The translations under genes and the position numbers were made by a program. Positions 36,470 to 44,245 of a stretch of 64,000 bases of DNA are shown here, in pieces. Positions within the stretch are counted from its first letter, which is position 1. Each line of letters starts with the position of its first letter. The DNA is from an uncultured Bacteroides sp. (lineage in GTDB: Bacteria; Bacteroidota; Bacteroidia; Bacteroidales; Bacteroidaceae). The notes below the pieces were generated by a model, which saw only the letters and a list, made by a program, of their open reading frames with translations, made no database searches and had not been told where the DNA came from. The DNA lies in NCBI GenBank assembly GCA_900552075.1, contig URYL01000001.1, forward strand, positions 62,001-126,000, in the 5' to 3' direction.

Positions 36470-37538
36470 GATTCCGTTGTTTATAATTTGGTTTCAAAAG
36501 TAGCGAAAAAAAACGAGATATCAAGCGTGATACCGGGAAATTATGAAAATCGTCAATCTGAATTCGCTGAAAGCCAGGGAGTGTCACATCATCTTCTTTC
36601 AACACGGCTTCATAGCATTTGGCATGAATCACCCGATGCGACAACACATGCTTTATTTCGGGCGATACAACCCGAAAGGATTGAATATCATAACCGTTCA
36701 ACAGAGCATGGAATTCAGGCAATGAAAAAATTTCTTCCTCTCCAACCTCACTCGCTGTCTCTATCAGTGGAAACTCATACAGATTTTGCCAGATGTCACC
36801 AGCAACCCGTTTCTTAATATAAGTATATGCGCCTGCACGCACGTAGATATAAGAAAAATAACGGTCGAGCACCTTCGTTTTACGCTCTTTTCGCGGCAAT
36901 TTATCCACCAGGTTTTTCTGCAAGGCTACACAGCTGTCCGACAACGGACAGAACAGACACGAAGGTGATGACGGTACACATTGCAAGGCACCAAAATCCA
37001 TGATTGCCTGATTGTACAGGGCGGGACGCGACTTGTCCATCATCTCGTCTGCCAGAGAGGCAAACAGTTTTTTTCCCGCACCAGTATCAATGGGCTCATC
37101 CACTCCCATCCAGCGTGACAATACCCGATACACATTGCCGTCGACTACCGAATATGGCAAATCGTAGGCAAAGGAACAAATGGCCGCCGCCGTATAATCT
37201 CCCACTCCCTTCAAGGCTCTCACCTCCTCATACGTTGTGGGGAAACGACCTTTTTCCACAATCACCTTTGCTGCCGCATGCAGGTTGCGGGCACGTGAAT
37301 AATAACCCAATCCCTGCCAGCACTTCATCACCTCGTCTTCCGAAGCACGGGCCAACGTGTCCACATCAGGAAAATGTTCCATAAAACGACAGTAATAATC
37401 ATATCCCTGTACGACCCGGGTCTGCTGAAGAATGATTTCTGAAATCCATATTTTATAAGGATCCTTGGTGTTCCGCCAAGGCAAATCACGCTTGTTTTCC
37501 TCGTACCAACCGATTATCTTATCTGCAAAAAAATTCAT
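36456..37538 (-). CDS. mutY: A/G-specific adenine glycosylase
   Basis: 360 residues from the ATG at 37538, giving MNFFADKIIGWYEENKRDLPWR, the normal MutY start; an open extension upstream to 37631 overlaps the promoter. Helix-hairpin-helix GVGDYTAAAI, the ISEIILQQTRV segment with the catalytic acid, and the iron-sulfur cluster CVPSSPSCLFCPLSDSC (C-x6-C-x2-C-x5-C) are present, plus a C-terminal NUDIX-like 8-oxoG recognition domain. It removes A opposite 8-oxoG. It shares an operon with ssb. A -7 box reading TATTTTTG on the minus strand lies at 37557-37564. Confidence 0.95.
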   Translation of the reverse strand: MNFFADKIIGWYEENKRDLPWRNTKDPYKIWISEIILQQTRVVQGYDYYCRFMEHFPDVDTLARASEDEVMKCWQGLGYYSRARNLHAAAKVIVEKGRFPTTYEEVRALKGVGDYTAAAICSFAYDLPYSVVDGNVYRVLSRWMGVDEPIDTGAGKKLFASLADEMMDKSRPALYNQAIMDFGALQCVPSSPSCLFCPLSDSCVALQKNLVDKLPRKERKTKVLDRYFSYIYVRAGAYTYIKKRVAGDIWQNLYEFPLIETASEVGEEEIFSLPEFHALLNGYDIQSFRVVSPEIKHVLSHRVIHAKCYEAVLKEDDVTLPGFQRIQIDDFHNFPVSRLISRFFSLLLKPNYKQRNHVIE

Positions 37539-37667
37539 CTGACACATATTTGCCCGCAAAAATAATATATTTGCCCGACATACACAGACAAACCTCTCCA
37601 CACACCCTTTAAAAAGGAATAAAACCCTCAAAAAGCACGACTTTTCAAAAAAAATATTCCCGATATA

Positions 37668-37699
37668 TTTCCAAAAGATACAGAAAAGCTATATATTTG
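37668..37699 (+). promoter_or_regulatory. promoter of the HU gene
   Basis: TTTC (37668-37671), 20 bases, TATATTTG (37692-37699), 45 bases before the ATG. The -7 box is exact; the -33 has one change. Confidence 0.7.
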
Positions 37700-37744
37700 C
37701 AGTCCAAAAAATTAAGATAACGTATAACAATAATTATTAGCGAA

Positions 37745-38020
37745 ATGACTAAAGCAGATATTGTAAACGAAATTGCCAAGAACACAGGAATTGACAAGGC
37801 AACAGTATTGGCAACCCTTGAGGCGTTCATGGGATCAGTTAAGGAATCTTTGTCGAAAGATGAGAATGTCTATCTCCGTGGCTTCGGTAGTTTCATTGTG
37901 AAGAAAAGAGCGCAGAAGACTGCTCGTAACATTTCTAAGAACACTACAATCATCATCCCGGAACACAATATTCCGGCTTTCAAACCTGCAAAAACATTTA
38001 CTCTATCAGTAAAAAAATAA
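37745..38020 (+). CDS. HU/IHF-family DNA-binding protein
   Basis: 91 residues, full HU length. N-terminal TKADIVNEIAKNTGI, central VYLRGFGSFIVKKRAQKTARN and the Pro-containing arm region IIIPEHNIPAFKPAK are typical. It bends and compacts DNA as a dimer. It is followed 36 bases later by a tiny ribosomal-protein gene and then RNase E/G. Confidence 0.95.
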   Translation: MTKADIVNEIAKNTGIDKATVLATLEAFMGSVKESLSKDENVYLRGFGSFIVKKRAQKTARNISKNTTIIIPEHNIPAFKPAKTFTLSVKK

Positions 38021-38056
38021 TTAACATTTAGTATTAACCCATAAAATTTTGAAGCT

Positions 38057-38149
38057 ATGCCAAGCGGAAAGAAAAGAAAAAGACATAAAATGTCTACTCA
38101 CAAACGTAAAAAAAGACTGAGAAAGAACAGACATAAAAGCAAAAAATAA
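38057..38149 (+). CDS. mS38/COX24-like small ribosomal protein
   Basis: A 30-residue, almost entirely basic peptide, MPSGKKRKRHKMSTHKRKKR followed by LRKNRHKSKK. It matches the AURKAIP1/COX24 domain (mitochondrial mS38; related short proteins in bacterial small subunits) found conserved in Bacteroidota. It is too short for most gene callers. Placed between HU and RNase E/G, 36 bases after HU. The family match is by recognition, not by search. Confidence 0.8.
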   Translation: MPSGKKRKRHKMSTHKRKKRLRKNRHKSKK

Positions 38150-38172
38150 TTGTTAGTCTGTCCGACTTCAAT

Positions 38173-38220
38173 AAAGAACAAACTTGCAAAGCTAAAAAAA
38201 GTCTTTCAGGTTTGTTCTTT
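38173..38220 (+). terminator. hairpin between the mS38-like gene and RNase E/G
   Basis: Perfect 11-base stem AAAGAACAAAC / GTTTGTTCTTT with a 26-base loop, 23 bases after the mS38-like gene. The right arm is T-rich but no clean T-tract follows, so it may be a weak terminator or a structured leader that RNase E/G could cut for autoregulation. Only the stem is seen directly. Confidence 0.5.
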
Positions 38221-38262
38221 GTGTAATTAGCAATTTAGTAAAAACAAAAAACCAAGCAAAAA

Positions 38263-39837
38263 GTGACAAGCGAATTAGTAGTAGACGTACAGCCCAAGGA
38301 AATTTCTATCGCCCTCATGGAAGACAAGAAGCTGGTAGAGTTCCAGAAAGAAGAACGCAACCTGTCGTTCTCGGTCGGCAACATGTACGTAGGAAAAGTC
38401 CGGAAACTCATGCCCGGCCTCAACGCCTGTTTCGTAGATGTAGGCTTTGAGAAAGACGCTTTTCTCCACTATTTAGACTTGGGACCACAATTTCATTCTT
38501 ACCAGAAGTACCTCAAGCAAGTCATCAGTGACCGGAAAAAACTCTATCCCATGTCGAAAGCTTCCATGCTTCCCGACATTGAAAAAGACGGAACCATTTC
38601 GAGTGTGCTCCAACAGGGACAAGAGGTCATCGTGCAGATTGTCAAGGAACCGATTTCGACCAAAGGCCCACGACTGACCTGTGAACTGTCGTTCGCCGGA
38701 CGCTATCTGGTATTGATTCCTTTCAATGACAAGGTATCCGTCTCACAAAAAATTAAATCCAGCGAGGAAAGAGCTCGCCTCAAACAGCTGCTCCAGAGCA
38801 TCAAGCCCAAGAACTTCGGAGTGATTGTACGTACCGTAGCCGAAGGCAAACGAGTAGCAGAGCTGGATGCGGAACTGAAAGTCTTGCTGAAACATTGGGA
38901 AGATACCATCACAAAAGTACAGAAGGCCACCAAACTGCCCTCATTGGTTTATGAGGAGACAAGCCGCACCGTAGCCATGCTGCGCGACTTGTTCAACCCG
39001 TCGTACGAAAACATTTACGTCAACGACGAAACCGTTTATAACGAAGTAAAAGATTATGTGGCGCTCATTGCCCCTGAACGTACAGGCATTGTGAAGCGCT
39101 ACACCGGCCAGCTTCCTATTTTCGATAATTTCGGAATCACCAAACAAATCAAGTCCTCCTTTGGAAAAACCGTTTCCTACAAAAGCGGGGCTTATCTGAT
39201 TATCGAACACACGGAAGCGCTCCATGTGGTGGACGTGAACAGTGGAAACCGCTCCAAATCGACCAACGGACAAGAAGCAAACGCACTCGACGTGAACTTG
39301 GGCGCAGCCGATGAGTTGGCACGCCAGCTCCGGTTGAGGGATATGGGCGGAATCATTGTGGTAGACTTCATCGATATGAACCTGGCAGAAAACCGGCAGA
39401 AACTTTACGAACGCATGTGTCAGAACATGCAGAAAGACCGGGCCAAACACAACATCCTGCCTCTGAGCAAGTTCGGACTGATGCAGATCACGCGCCAGCG
39501 TGTACGTCCGGCTATGGATGTCACTACCGATGAAGACTGCCCTGTTTGTTTCGGAAAGGGGAAAATCAAACCTTCCATCCTGTTTACCGATACATTGGAA
39601 AGTAAGATTGACTATTTGGTCAACAAGTTGAAAGTGAAGAAATTCACACTGCACATCCATCCTTATGTAGCTGCCTACGTAAACCAGGGACTCATGTCCT
39701 TGAAACGAAAATGGCAGATGAAGTATGGATTTGGCATCAAAGTCATTCCGAACCAGAACCTGGCGTTCCTGCAATATAAATTCTTTGACGCACACAACCA
39801 GGAACTGGATATGAAGGAAGAATTCGAAATCAAATAA
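38263..39837 (+). CDS. rng: RNase E/G family ribonuclease
   Basis: 524 residues, starting with GTG. An S1 RNA-binding domain near the N-terminus (NMYVGKVRKLMPGLNACFVDVG), the catalytic region with DVNSGNRSK and MGGIIVVDFIDM (acidic magnesium ligands), and the zinc-link CPVCFGKGK are present. The length fits RNase G rather than full RNase E, with no long C-terminal scaffold. It processes rRNA and degrades mRNA. A strong terminator follows 3 bases after its stop. Confidence 0.93.
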   Translation: MTSELVVDVQPKEISIALMEDKKLVEFQKEERNLSFSVGNMYVGKVRKLMPGLNACFVDVGFEKDAFLHYLDLGPQFHSYQKYLKQVISDRKKLYPMSKASMLPDIEKDGTISSVLQQGQEVIVQIVKEPISTKGPRLTCELSFAGRYLVLIPFNDKVSVSQKIKSSEERARLKQLLQSIKPKNFGVIVRTVAEGKRVAELDAELKVLLKHWEDTITKVQKATKLPSLVYEETSRTVAMLRDLFNPSYENIYVNDETVYNEVKDYVALIAPERTGIVKRYTGQLPIFDNFGITKQIKSSFGKTVSYKSGAYLIIEHTEALHVVDVNSGNRSKSTNGQEANALDVNLGAADELARQLRLRDMGGIIVVDFIDMNLAENRQKLYERMCQNMQKDRAKHNILPLSKFGLMQITRQRVRPAMDVTTDEDCPVCFGKGKIKPSILFTDTLESKIDYLVNKLKVKKFTLHIHPYVAAYVNQGLMSLKRKWQMKYGFGIKVIPNQNLAFLQYKFFDAHNQELDMKEEFEIK

Positions 39838-39840
39838 GCA

Positions 39841-39883
39841 AGAAGGCCGTTTCCCTAAAAACAAAAGGAAACGGCCTTCTTTG
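39841..39883 (+). terminator. terminator of the RNase E/G gene
   Basis: Perfect 14-base stem AGAAGGCCGTTTCC / GGAAACGGCCTTCT with a 12-base A-rich loop, followed by TTG. One of the strongest hairpins in the window. Confidence 0.9.
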
Positions 39884-39930
39884 TATATCCATCCCATCTG
39901 TTTATCTAATCACCTTTTCATAAACGCCTC

Positions 39931-40010
39931 GTCACGAACGTGTCAATACCTCGTCACGTTCGTGTCGACCTCTCATCACGTTCGAGTCAAGGTCTCCGCA
40001 CGGACGTGAC
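39931..40010. repeat. 22-base-period dyad array, GTCACG/CGTGTC type
   Basis: Four units starting at 39931, 39953, 39975 and 39997, exactly 22 apart. Each has a 6-base arm, 2 bases, an inverted 6-base arm and 8 bases: GTCACG-AA-CGTGTC, GTCACG-TT-CGTGTC, ATCACG-TT-CGAGTC, CGCACG-GA-CGTGAC. The 8-base connectors share a CTC ending in the first three. It lies 94 bases after the RNase E/G gene, beyond its terminator, and 100 bases before the promoter of the dipeptidase gene. Layout is identical to the arrays at 24808 and 59931, although the sequence is unrelated. Confidence 0.88.
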
Positions 40011-40110
40011 GAGGTAAATTTACTTTTTCATTTGCCGACTTCTCCCTCAGGAATGCATATTCTTGTACCCATACTCTTACTTAAGCCAAACTTTTTTACC
40101 ACTAAACCAC

Positions 40111-40142
40111 TTTGCCGTTTCACCCAATTTTCATTACCTTTG
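40111..40142 (+). promoter_or_regulatory. promoter of the C69 dipeptidase gene
   Basis: TTTG (40111-40114), 20 bases, TACCTTTG (40135-40142): consensus -33 and -7, 28 bases before the ATG. Confidence 0.85.
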
Positions 40143-40170
40143 CAAACGAGCATCATTTTAACACAAAAAT

Positions 40171-41769
40171 ATGAAAATAAGTAGCATTTTATTCTTTCTT
40201 GGAGTAACATTCTCTCAGCTGTGCATAGCACAGCAAACACAGCCTCGCGACCCGGACTGCTGCACCAGTATCATGGTGGGGAAATCAGCTTCCACCGATG
40301 GTTCTGTCATGACCAGTCATACCTGCGACAGCTGGTACCGCACGTGGGTGAATGTCGTACCGGCAGCAGATTTTACCAACGACACCGTAATGAACATCTA
40401 CGACGGACGAATGCACACAGAATCAGTCAACGACCAGACCAACCTGACCATAAAGGGACAAATTCCACAAGCCAAGCACACCTATGCCTTTCTGGATACG
40501 GCCTATCCTTGCCTCAACGAGAAGCAACTGGCCATGGGAGAAACGACTATCAGCGGAAGAGACACCCTGCGGAACCCCAAAGGAATATTTATGATTGAAG
40601 AACTGGCCCGGGTAGCCCTACAACGCTGTACCACTGCCCGCCAGGCCATCCAGTTCATGGGAAAACTGGTAAAGGAATACGGATATGGTGATTCAGGCGA
40701 ATGCCTCACCATTGCCGACCCACAGGAAGTATGGCACTTTGAAATCTTCGGTGAGGGTCCTGACCAGATTGGCGGTGTATGGGCTGCCGTCCGTATTCCT
40801 GATGACGAGGTAGGAGTTTCAGCCAACATTTCCCGCATCAGCACATTGAACCTAAAAGATACAAACAATTACATGGCTTCGGAAAACGTGTTCAGCGTAG
40901 CCAAGAAACTCAAGCTGTGGGACGGAAAGGAACCATTCAAATTCTGGAAAGCCTACGGAGGTCCGAACTATTTCGGCAGAATGCAGGCATTCAGCATCCG
41001 GGAATTCTTCATCCTAAGTACCCTAGCTCCTTCGCTCAAGCTCAGTATGGACGACGAAGAGCTGCCGTTAAGCGTGAAGCCGGAAAAGAAACTCAGCAAT
41101 GCCGATGTCATGGCTTATCTGCGGCAGACGTACGAAGGTACGGAATGGAGCACAACAAAAAATCTGAAAGTAGTCGTCAAAGACCGGAAGACGGGAAAAA
41201 CGGATAGCATCACCAGTCCGCGTGCCAACCCGTGGATGCGTACCGACGAAATACGGCTGTACAATGCACTCCAGAAAGGTAGCGTCACAGCCAACCGTAA
41301 CATCGCCGTACCGCAATGTGCTTACTCTACCGTCATCCAGTTGCGCAGCTGGCTCCCGGATGCCGTGGGAGGAGTCTGCTGGTTTGCCATGGACAATCCC
41401 GGACAGAGTCCGCGCGTACCCATCTTCTGCGGAACGACCGACCTGCCTGACATGTTCAAAATCTGTGGGAATCACCGCTACCGTCTGGATGCCGCCCTGT
41501 GGCATTACCGCCAAGCCAACAAGCTGGCCACGGTGAGATGGGGAAATGCCCGCAAAATCATGGAAAGGAACCAGATGCACTTTGAACGAAAAGGACTGGA
41601 AGAACTCCCGATGATAGAACAGCGTTACGCCGAACTGGTAAAAAGCGAAGGCGAAGAAGCCGCCAAAGCCTACCTGACCGATTATACCAAAGACTTTATC
41701 GGAGCCACCCTTCTGCGCTGGGACGAAATGACCGCCAAATATTGGAATGACTATCGGTTCGGATTCTGA
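40171..41769 (+). CDS. secreted C69-family dipeptidase
   Basis: 532 residues with a signal peptide ending around SQLCIAQ. The catalytic N-terminal-nucleophile Cys region is DCCTSIMVGKSASTDGSV (Cys31 is the probable nucleophile), matching peptidase C69 (PepD type). GYGDSGECLTIADPQEVWHFEI is another family pattern. Unlike classical PepD it carries a signal peptide and acts outside the cytoplasm, probably in the periplasm. Followed 40 bases later by a second peptidase gene; the two likely work together on peptides. Confidence 0.9.
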   Translation: MKISSILFFLGVTFSQLCIAQQTQPRDPDCCTSIMVGKSASTDGSVMTSHTCDSWYRTWVNVVPAADFTNDTVMNIYDGRMHTESVNDQTNLTIKGQIPQAKHTYAFLDTAYPCLNEKQLAMGETTISGRDTLRNPKGIFMIEELARVALQRCTTARQAIQFMGKLVKEYGYGDSGECLTIADPQEVWHFEIFGEGPDQIGGVWAAVRIPDDEVGVSANISRISTLNLKDTNNYMASENVFSVAKKLKLWDGKEPFKFWKAYGGPNYFGRMQAFSIREFFILSTLAPSLKLSMDDEELPLSVKPEKKLSNADVMAYLRQTYEGTEWSTTKNLKVVVKDRKTGKTDSITSPRANPWMRTDEIRLYNALQKGSVTANRNIAVPQCAYSTVIQLRSWLPDAVGGVCWFAMDNPGQSPRVPIFCGTTDLPDMFKICGNHRYRLDAALWHYRQANKLATVRWGNARKIMERNQMHFERKGLEELPMIEQRYAELVKSEGEEAAKAYLTDYTKDFIGATLLRWDEMTAKYWNDYRFGF

Positions 41770-41809
41770 TTCCTTATTTATATACACGTAAAAAACACAT
41801 AGAAAAGAT

Positions 41810-42997
41810 ATGAAAACAGTTACATTTATCTCTGCCCTACTGCTCGCCTCGGCCACTCTTCAGGCACAGCCTAAAGCCGAAGGCTACCAATTTACCACCG
41901 TCGTCAACCAGAAAGTAACTCCGGTCAAGAACCAAGCTGCCACCGGTACCTGCTGGTGCTTCGCCACTACCTCCTTCATCGAAGCCGAACTCCTGCGTCA
42001 GGGAAAAGGTGAATTTGACCTCTCGGAAATGTATATTGTCCGCCAGAAATACATGAATCAGTTGAACGACAACTACCTGCGTCACGGAAAAGGCAATATC
42101 GGTCAGGGGAGCATTTCACCCAGTTGGTTTACAGCTTTCACTCAGGTAGGCATCGTGCCGGAAGAGGTGTACAGCGGCATCAACTACAACTCACCTACCC
42201 ACAACCACAAAGAGCTGACCGCTTACCTGGAAGCCATTGCCGAAAAGGCCATCAAGCTTCGCCAGCAAAGCCCTGAATATGAAAAACTGATTCAGAGTCT
42301 GTTTGATATTTACCTGGGAGAACTTCCTGAAAAGTTCACCTACAAAGGCAAGGAATATACTCCGAAATTCTTTGCGCAGAGCCTGGACATTCATCCGGAA
42401 GACTACGTCATGCTGACCAGCTTCACACACCAGCCTTACTATCAGGCTTTCGACCTCGAAATTCCGGACAACTGGGAACATGCCAAGATGTACAACCTGC
42501 CGCTCGACGAGATGATGCAGGCCGCCGACCATGCCTTGGAAAACGGATATACTGTGTGCTGGGACGGCGATGTCAGCGAAAAGGGATTCTCCTTCAAGCA
42601 CGGAGTGGCCATCAATCCGGAAGTAGAAAAGACCGAGGACCTGAAAGACACTGACTTTGCCCGCTGGCAGAAAATGGATGCCAAGGAAAGACTTGACGAA
42701 GCCTTCAAGTTTGAATACCCGTGTCCGGAAGTAAAGGTGACTCCTGAAATCCGTCAGAAAGGCTACGAAACCTTCGCCACGACCGACGACCACCTGATGC
42801 ACCTCACCGGTATCGCCAAAGATCAGAACGGCACCAAGTACTACATCACCAAAAACTCCTGGGGAACCAACCGTAACGACTTCGGCGGCTACCTGAACAT
42901 GTCGGAAAGCTACGTACGTGCCAAAACCATCTATATCCTGATGCACAAGGATGCCTTGACCAAGGACTTGAAGAAGAAACTCGGTCTGGACAAATAA
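41810..42997 (+). CDS. secreted C1-family aminopeptidase (bleomycin hydrolase-like)
   Basis: 395 residues with a signal peptide (cleavage about AQPKA). Papain-fold catalytic residues are Gln42 and Cys48 in NQAATGTCWCFA, the His of FKHGVAINP, and Asn of ITKNSWGTN. Long insertions between Cys and His match the bleomycin hydrolase/PepC type. Probably periplasmic. It is in tandem with the C69 dipeptidase gene and its transcript would end at the dyad at 43034-43079. Confidence 0.9.
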   Translation: MKTVTFISALLLASATLQAQPKAEGYQFTTVVNQKVTPVKNQAATGTCWCFATTSFIEAELLRQGKGEFDLSEMYIVRQKYMNQLNDNYLRHGKGNIGQGSISPSWFTAFTQVGIVPEEVYSGINYNSPTHNHKELTAYLEAIAEKAIKLRQQSPEYEKLIQSLFDIYLGELPEKFTYKGKEYTPKFFAQSLDIHPEDYVMLTSFTHQPYYQAFDLEIPDNWEHAKMYNLPLDEMMQAADHALENGYTVCWDGDVSEKGFSFKHGVAINPEVEKTEDLKDTDFARWQKMDAKERLDEAFKFEYPCPEVKVTPEIRQKGYETFATTDDHLMHLTGIAKDQNGTKYYITKNSWGTNRNDFGGYLNMSESYVRAKTIYILMHKDALTKDLKKKLGLDK

Positions 42998-43033
42998 AAA
43001 AACCTACCTGAAAAACAACCAGGTTGCCAAAAG

Positions 43034-43079
43034 GGATGCTTATCTTTGCAGCAAGTCACAAGATAAGCATCCTTTTTTT
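43034..43079 (+). promoter_or_regulatory. nested terminator, promoter and possible operator before the Fur-family gene
   Basis: Perfect 12-base dyad GGATGCTTATCT (43034-43045) / AGATAAGCATCC (43061-43072), then seven T (43073-43079), directly followed by the ATG at 43080. Read-through RNA from the peptidase genes would form a classic terminator. The -7 box TATCTTTG (43041-43048) starts inside the left arm, so transcripts from it begin within the loop and escape termination. The dyad over the promoter is also the expected form of an autoregulatory operator for a Fur-family dimer. No convincing -33 is seen. Confidence 0.75.
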
Positions 43080-43508
43080 ATGAAAACAGAAGACTATGCC
43101 CTCATTCTGGAAACGGCTGGCATCCGCCCCACTTCCACCCGACTGCTCATCTACGAAGCCATTGCCAGACAAACCGACACATTCAGTCTGAGTACCTTGG
43201 AAAAAGAACTCGACAGTATCGACAAATCGGTCATTTTCCGTACACTCGTTCTCTTTCACGAACATCATCTCATCCACAGTGTGGATGACGGAAGCGGTTC
43301 ACACAAATATTGCATCTGCCACAACCATGGCCAGTGTAACGAAGACGAAGCCCACTGCCATTTCTACTGTGAGGTATGCCACAATACCTATTGCCTGAGC
43401 CAGGACCTCATTCCACACATTGACTTACCAGAAGGATTCATAGCCCGAAAAGTAAACTATATCGTGAAGGGTGTATGCGCCCAATGTGCCTCCAAGCACC
43501 AGAAATGA
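43080..43508 (+). CDS. Fur-family transcriptional regulator
   Basis: 142 residues. N-terminal winged helix with RPTSTRLLIYEAIA and KSVIFRTLVLFHEHHLI, a His/Cys-rich hinge (CICHNHGQCNEDEAHCHFYC) and paired CxxC motifs (CEVC, CAQC) for structural zinc. Metal specificity is uncertain; the Cys-rich content and short form suggest Zur or a Zur-like regulator as much as Fur. Its start codon directly abuts the T-tract of the preceding dyad. Confidence 0.9.
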   Translation: MKTEDYALILETAGIRPTSTRLLIYEAIARQTDTFSLSTLEKELDSIDKSVIFRTLVLFHEHHLIHSVDDGSGSHKYCICHNHGQCNEDEAHCHFYCEVCHNTYCLSQDLIPHIDLPEGFIARKVNYIVKGVCAQCASKHQK

Positions 43509-43590
43509 ACGTTTTTTTGACTTACATCAATAAAACGCACCTGTTCCTCATTTTTATGTTCTTAAGCATATCTTCTATACAAAAAAACTC

Positions 43591-43598
43591 TATCTTTG
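43591..43598 (+). promoter_or_regulatory. -7 box of the structured short transcript
   Basis: TATCTTTG, an exact -7 element, 83 bases after the Fur-family stop and 160 bases before the small ORF. No -33 TTTG is visible at 19-21 bases. Confidence 0.5.
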
Positions 43599-43750
43599 CA
43601 GCGTAATCAAGAACGAAAGTTCAAAGATTCACCTAATAGAAAGATTGTTTTTTTAGATTATAAGATTGTTTTCAATCTCGTCGGGAGACGATGTTTTTAA
43701 GTTAAATTGAAAAGGTATTAAGGTTTTATTAAAAAAGAAAGGGTAACAAC

Positions 43751-43828
43751 ATGAAAACGATGAAAAATTTCATTCAGAAGATCTTCAAGGGAGATCCGAT
43801 GGTTTGGGGTTACGTAATGCTCAGCTAA
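43751..43828 (+). CDS. 25-residue small ORF within the structured RNA
   Basis: MKTMKNFIQKIFKGDPMVWG then YVMLS. It starts after an AG-rich leader (AAAGAAAGGGTAACAAC) typical of translated Bacteroides starts. The hairpin 43806-43843 begins at its Trp codon and includes its stop. The segment IFKGDPMVW weakly resembles the N-terminus of Bacteroidota FtsW proteins. It may be a regulatory peptide or a small membrane-associated protein; no function is claimed. Confidence 0.5.
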   Translation: MKTMKNFIQKIFKGDPMVWGYVMLS

Positions 43829-43928
43829 TGAGCTAGTAACCCCCTTTGCTAGCCAGAATGTCAGCTTATTTGACCGAAAGTTGTAAAGTTTACTTATACT
43901 CATACCGGATTTCCCAGTATGAACTTTA

Positions 43929-43963
43929 AATATCCTCCCGAAGTCCTCGGGAGGATATTTTTT
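43929..43963 (+). terminator. terminator of the structured short transcript
   Basis: Perfect 13-base stem with a 5-base loop, followed by a run of T. Pmp3-like gene follows 95 bases later. Confidence 0.9.
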
Positions 43964-44057
43964 ATCCCCCTCGTTCTTCTCCGAATCTTTTCCAAATACT
44001 TGCCCATTCTAAATCTTTTCCCTAACTTTCCTGCAAATTTCTAAAACCAACACAGAA

Positions 44058-44213
44058 ATGTCATTAATCAGAGTCATTCTCTCCATTATTTTTCCACCCC
44101 TTGCCGTCATTGACAAAGGATGTGGTTCGGTACTGATTGTCTTTATCCTCACATTGTGCGGATGGATTCCAGGAGTCATCGGTGCCCTTATTATTTTAAA
44201 TAAACAAAATTAA
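44058..44213 (+). CDS. YqaE/Pmp3-family small membrane protein
   Basis: 51 residues with two hydrophobic segments. The Pmp3 pattern is clear: IFPPLAVIDKGCGS then ILTLCGWIPGVIGALIIL. Members are found in bacteria, fungi and plants, linked with membrane potential and stress. It is 32 bases upstream of the CBM9-like gene. Confidence 0.85.
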   Translation: MSLIRVILSIIFPPLAVIDKGCGSVLIVFILTLCGWIPGVIGALIILNKQN

Positions 44214-44245
44214 GTTTCTAACTCGATATCCTAAATACTTACACC

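Larger units (their letters stand above)
43606..43963 (+). ncRNA. candidate structured RNA ending in a strong terminator
   Basis: From the predicted start at about 43606 to the terminator there is no ordinary gene. Elements visible: a small hairpin TCGTC/GACGA (about 43679-43692); a 25-codon ORF at 43751; a compound hairpin over its 3' end, GGGGTTAC (43806-43813) / GTAACCCC (43836-43843) with inner GCTCA / TGAGC (43819-43833); a further hairpin TCATAC / GTATGA (about 43899-43920); and a 13-base terminator stem AATATCCTCCCGA / TCGGGAGGATATT (43929-43959) followed by T's. No downstream gene is within the transcript, so it is either a small RNA or a dual-function RNA with a short peptide. Confidence 0.55.

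Noticed and set aside
37539..37631. N-terminal extension of MutY
   Set aside because: It covers the likely promoter and has an atypical Cys- and Phe-rich sequence; ATG at 37538 fits the family.
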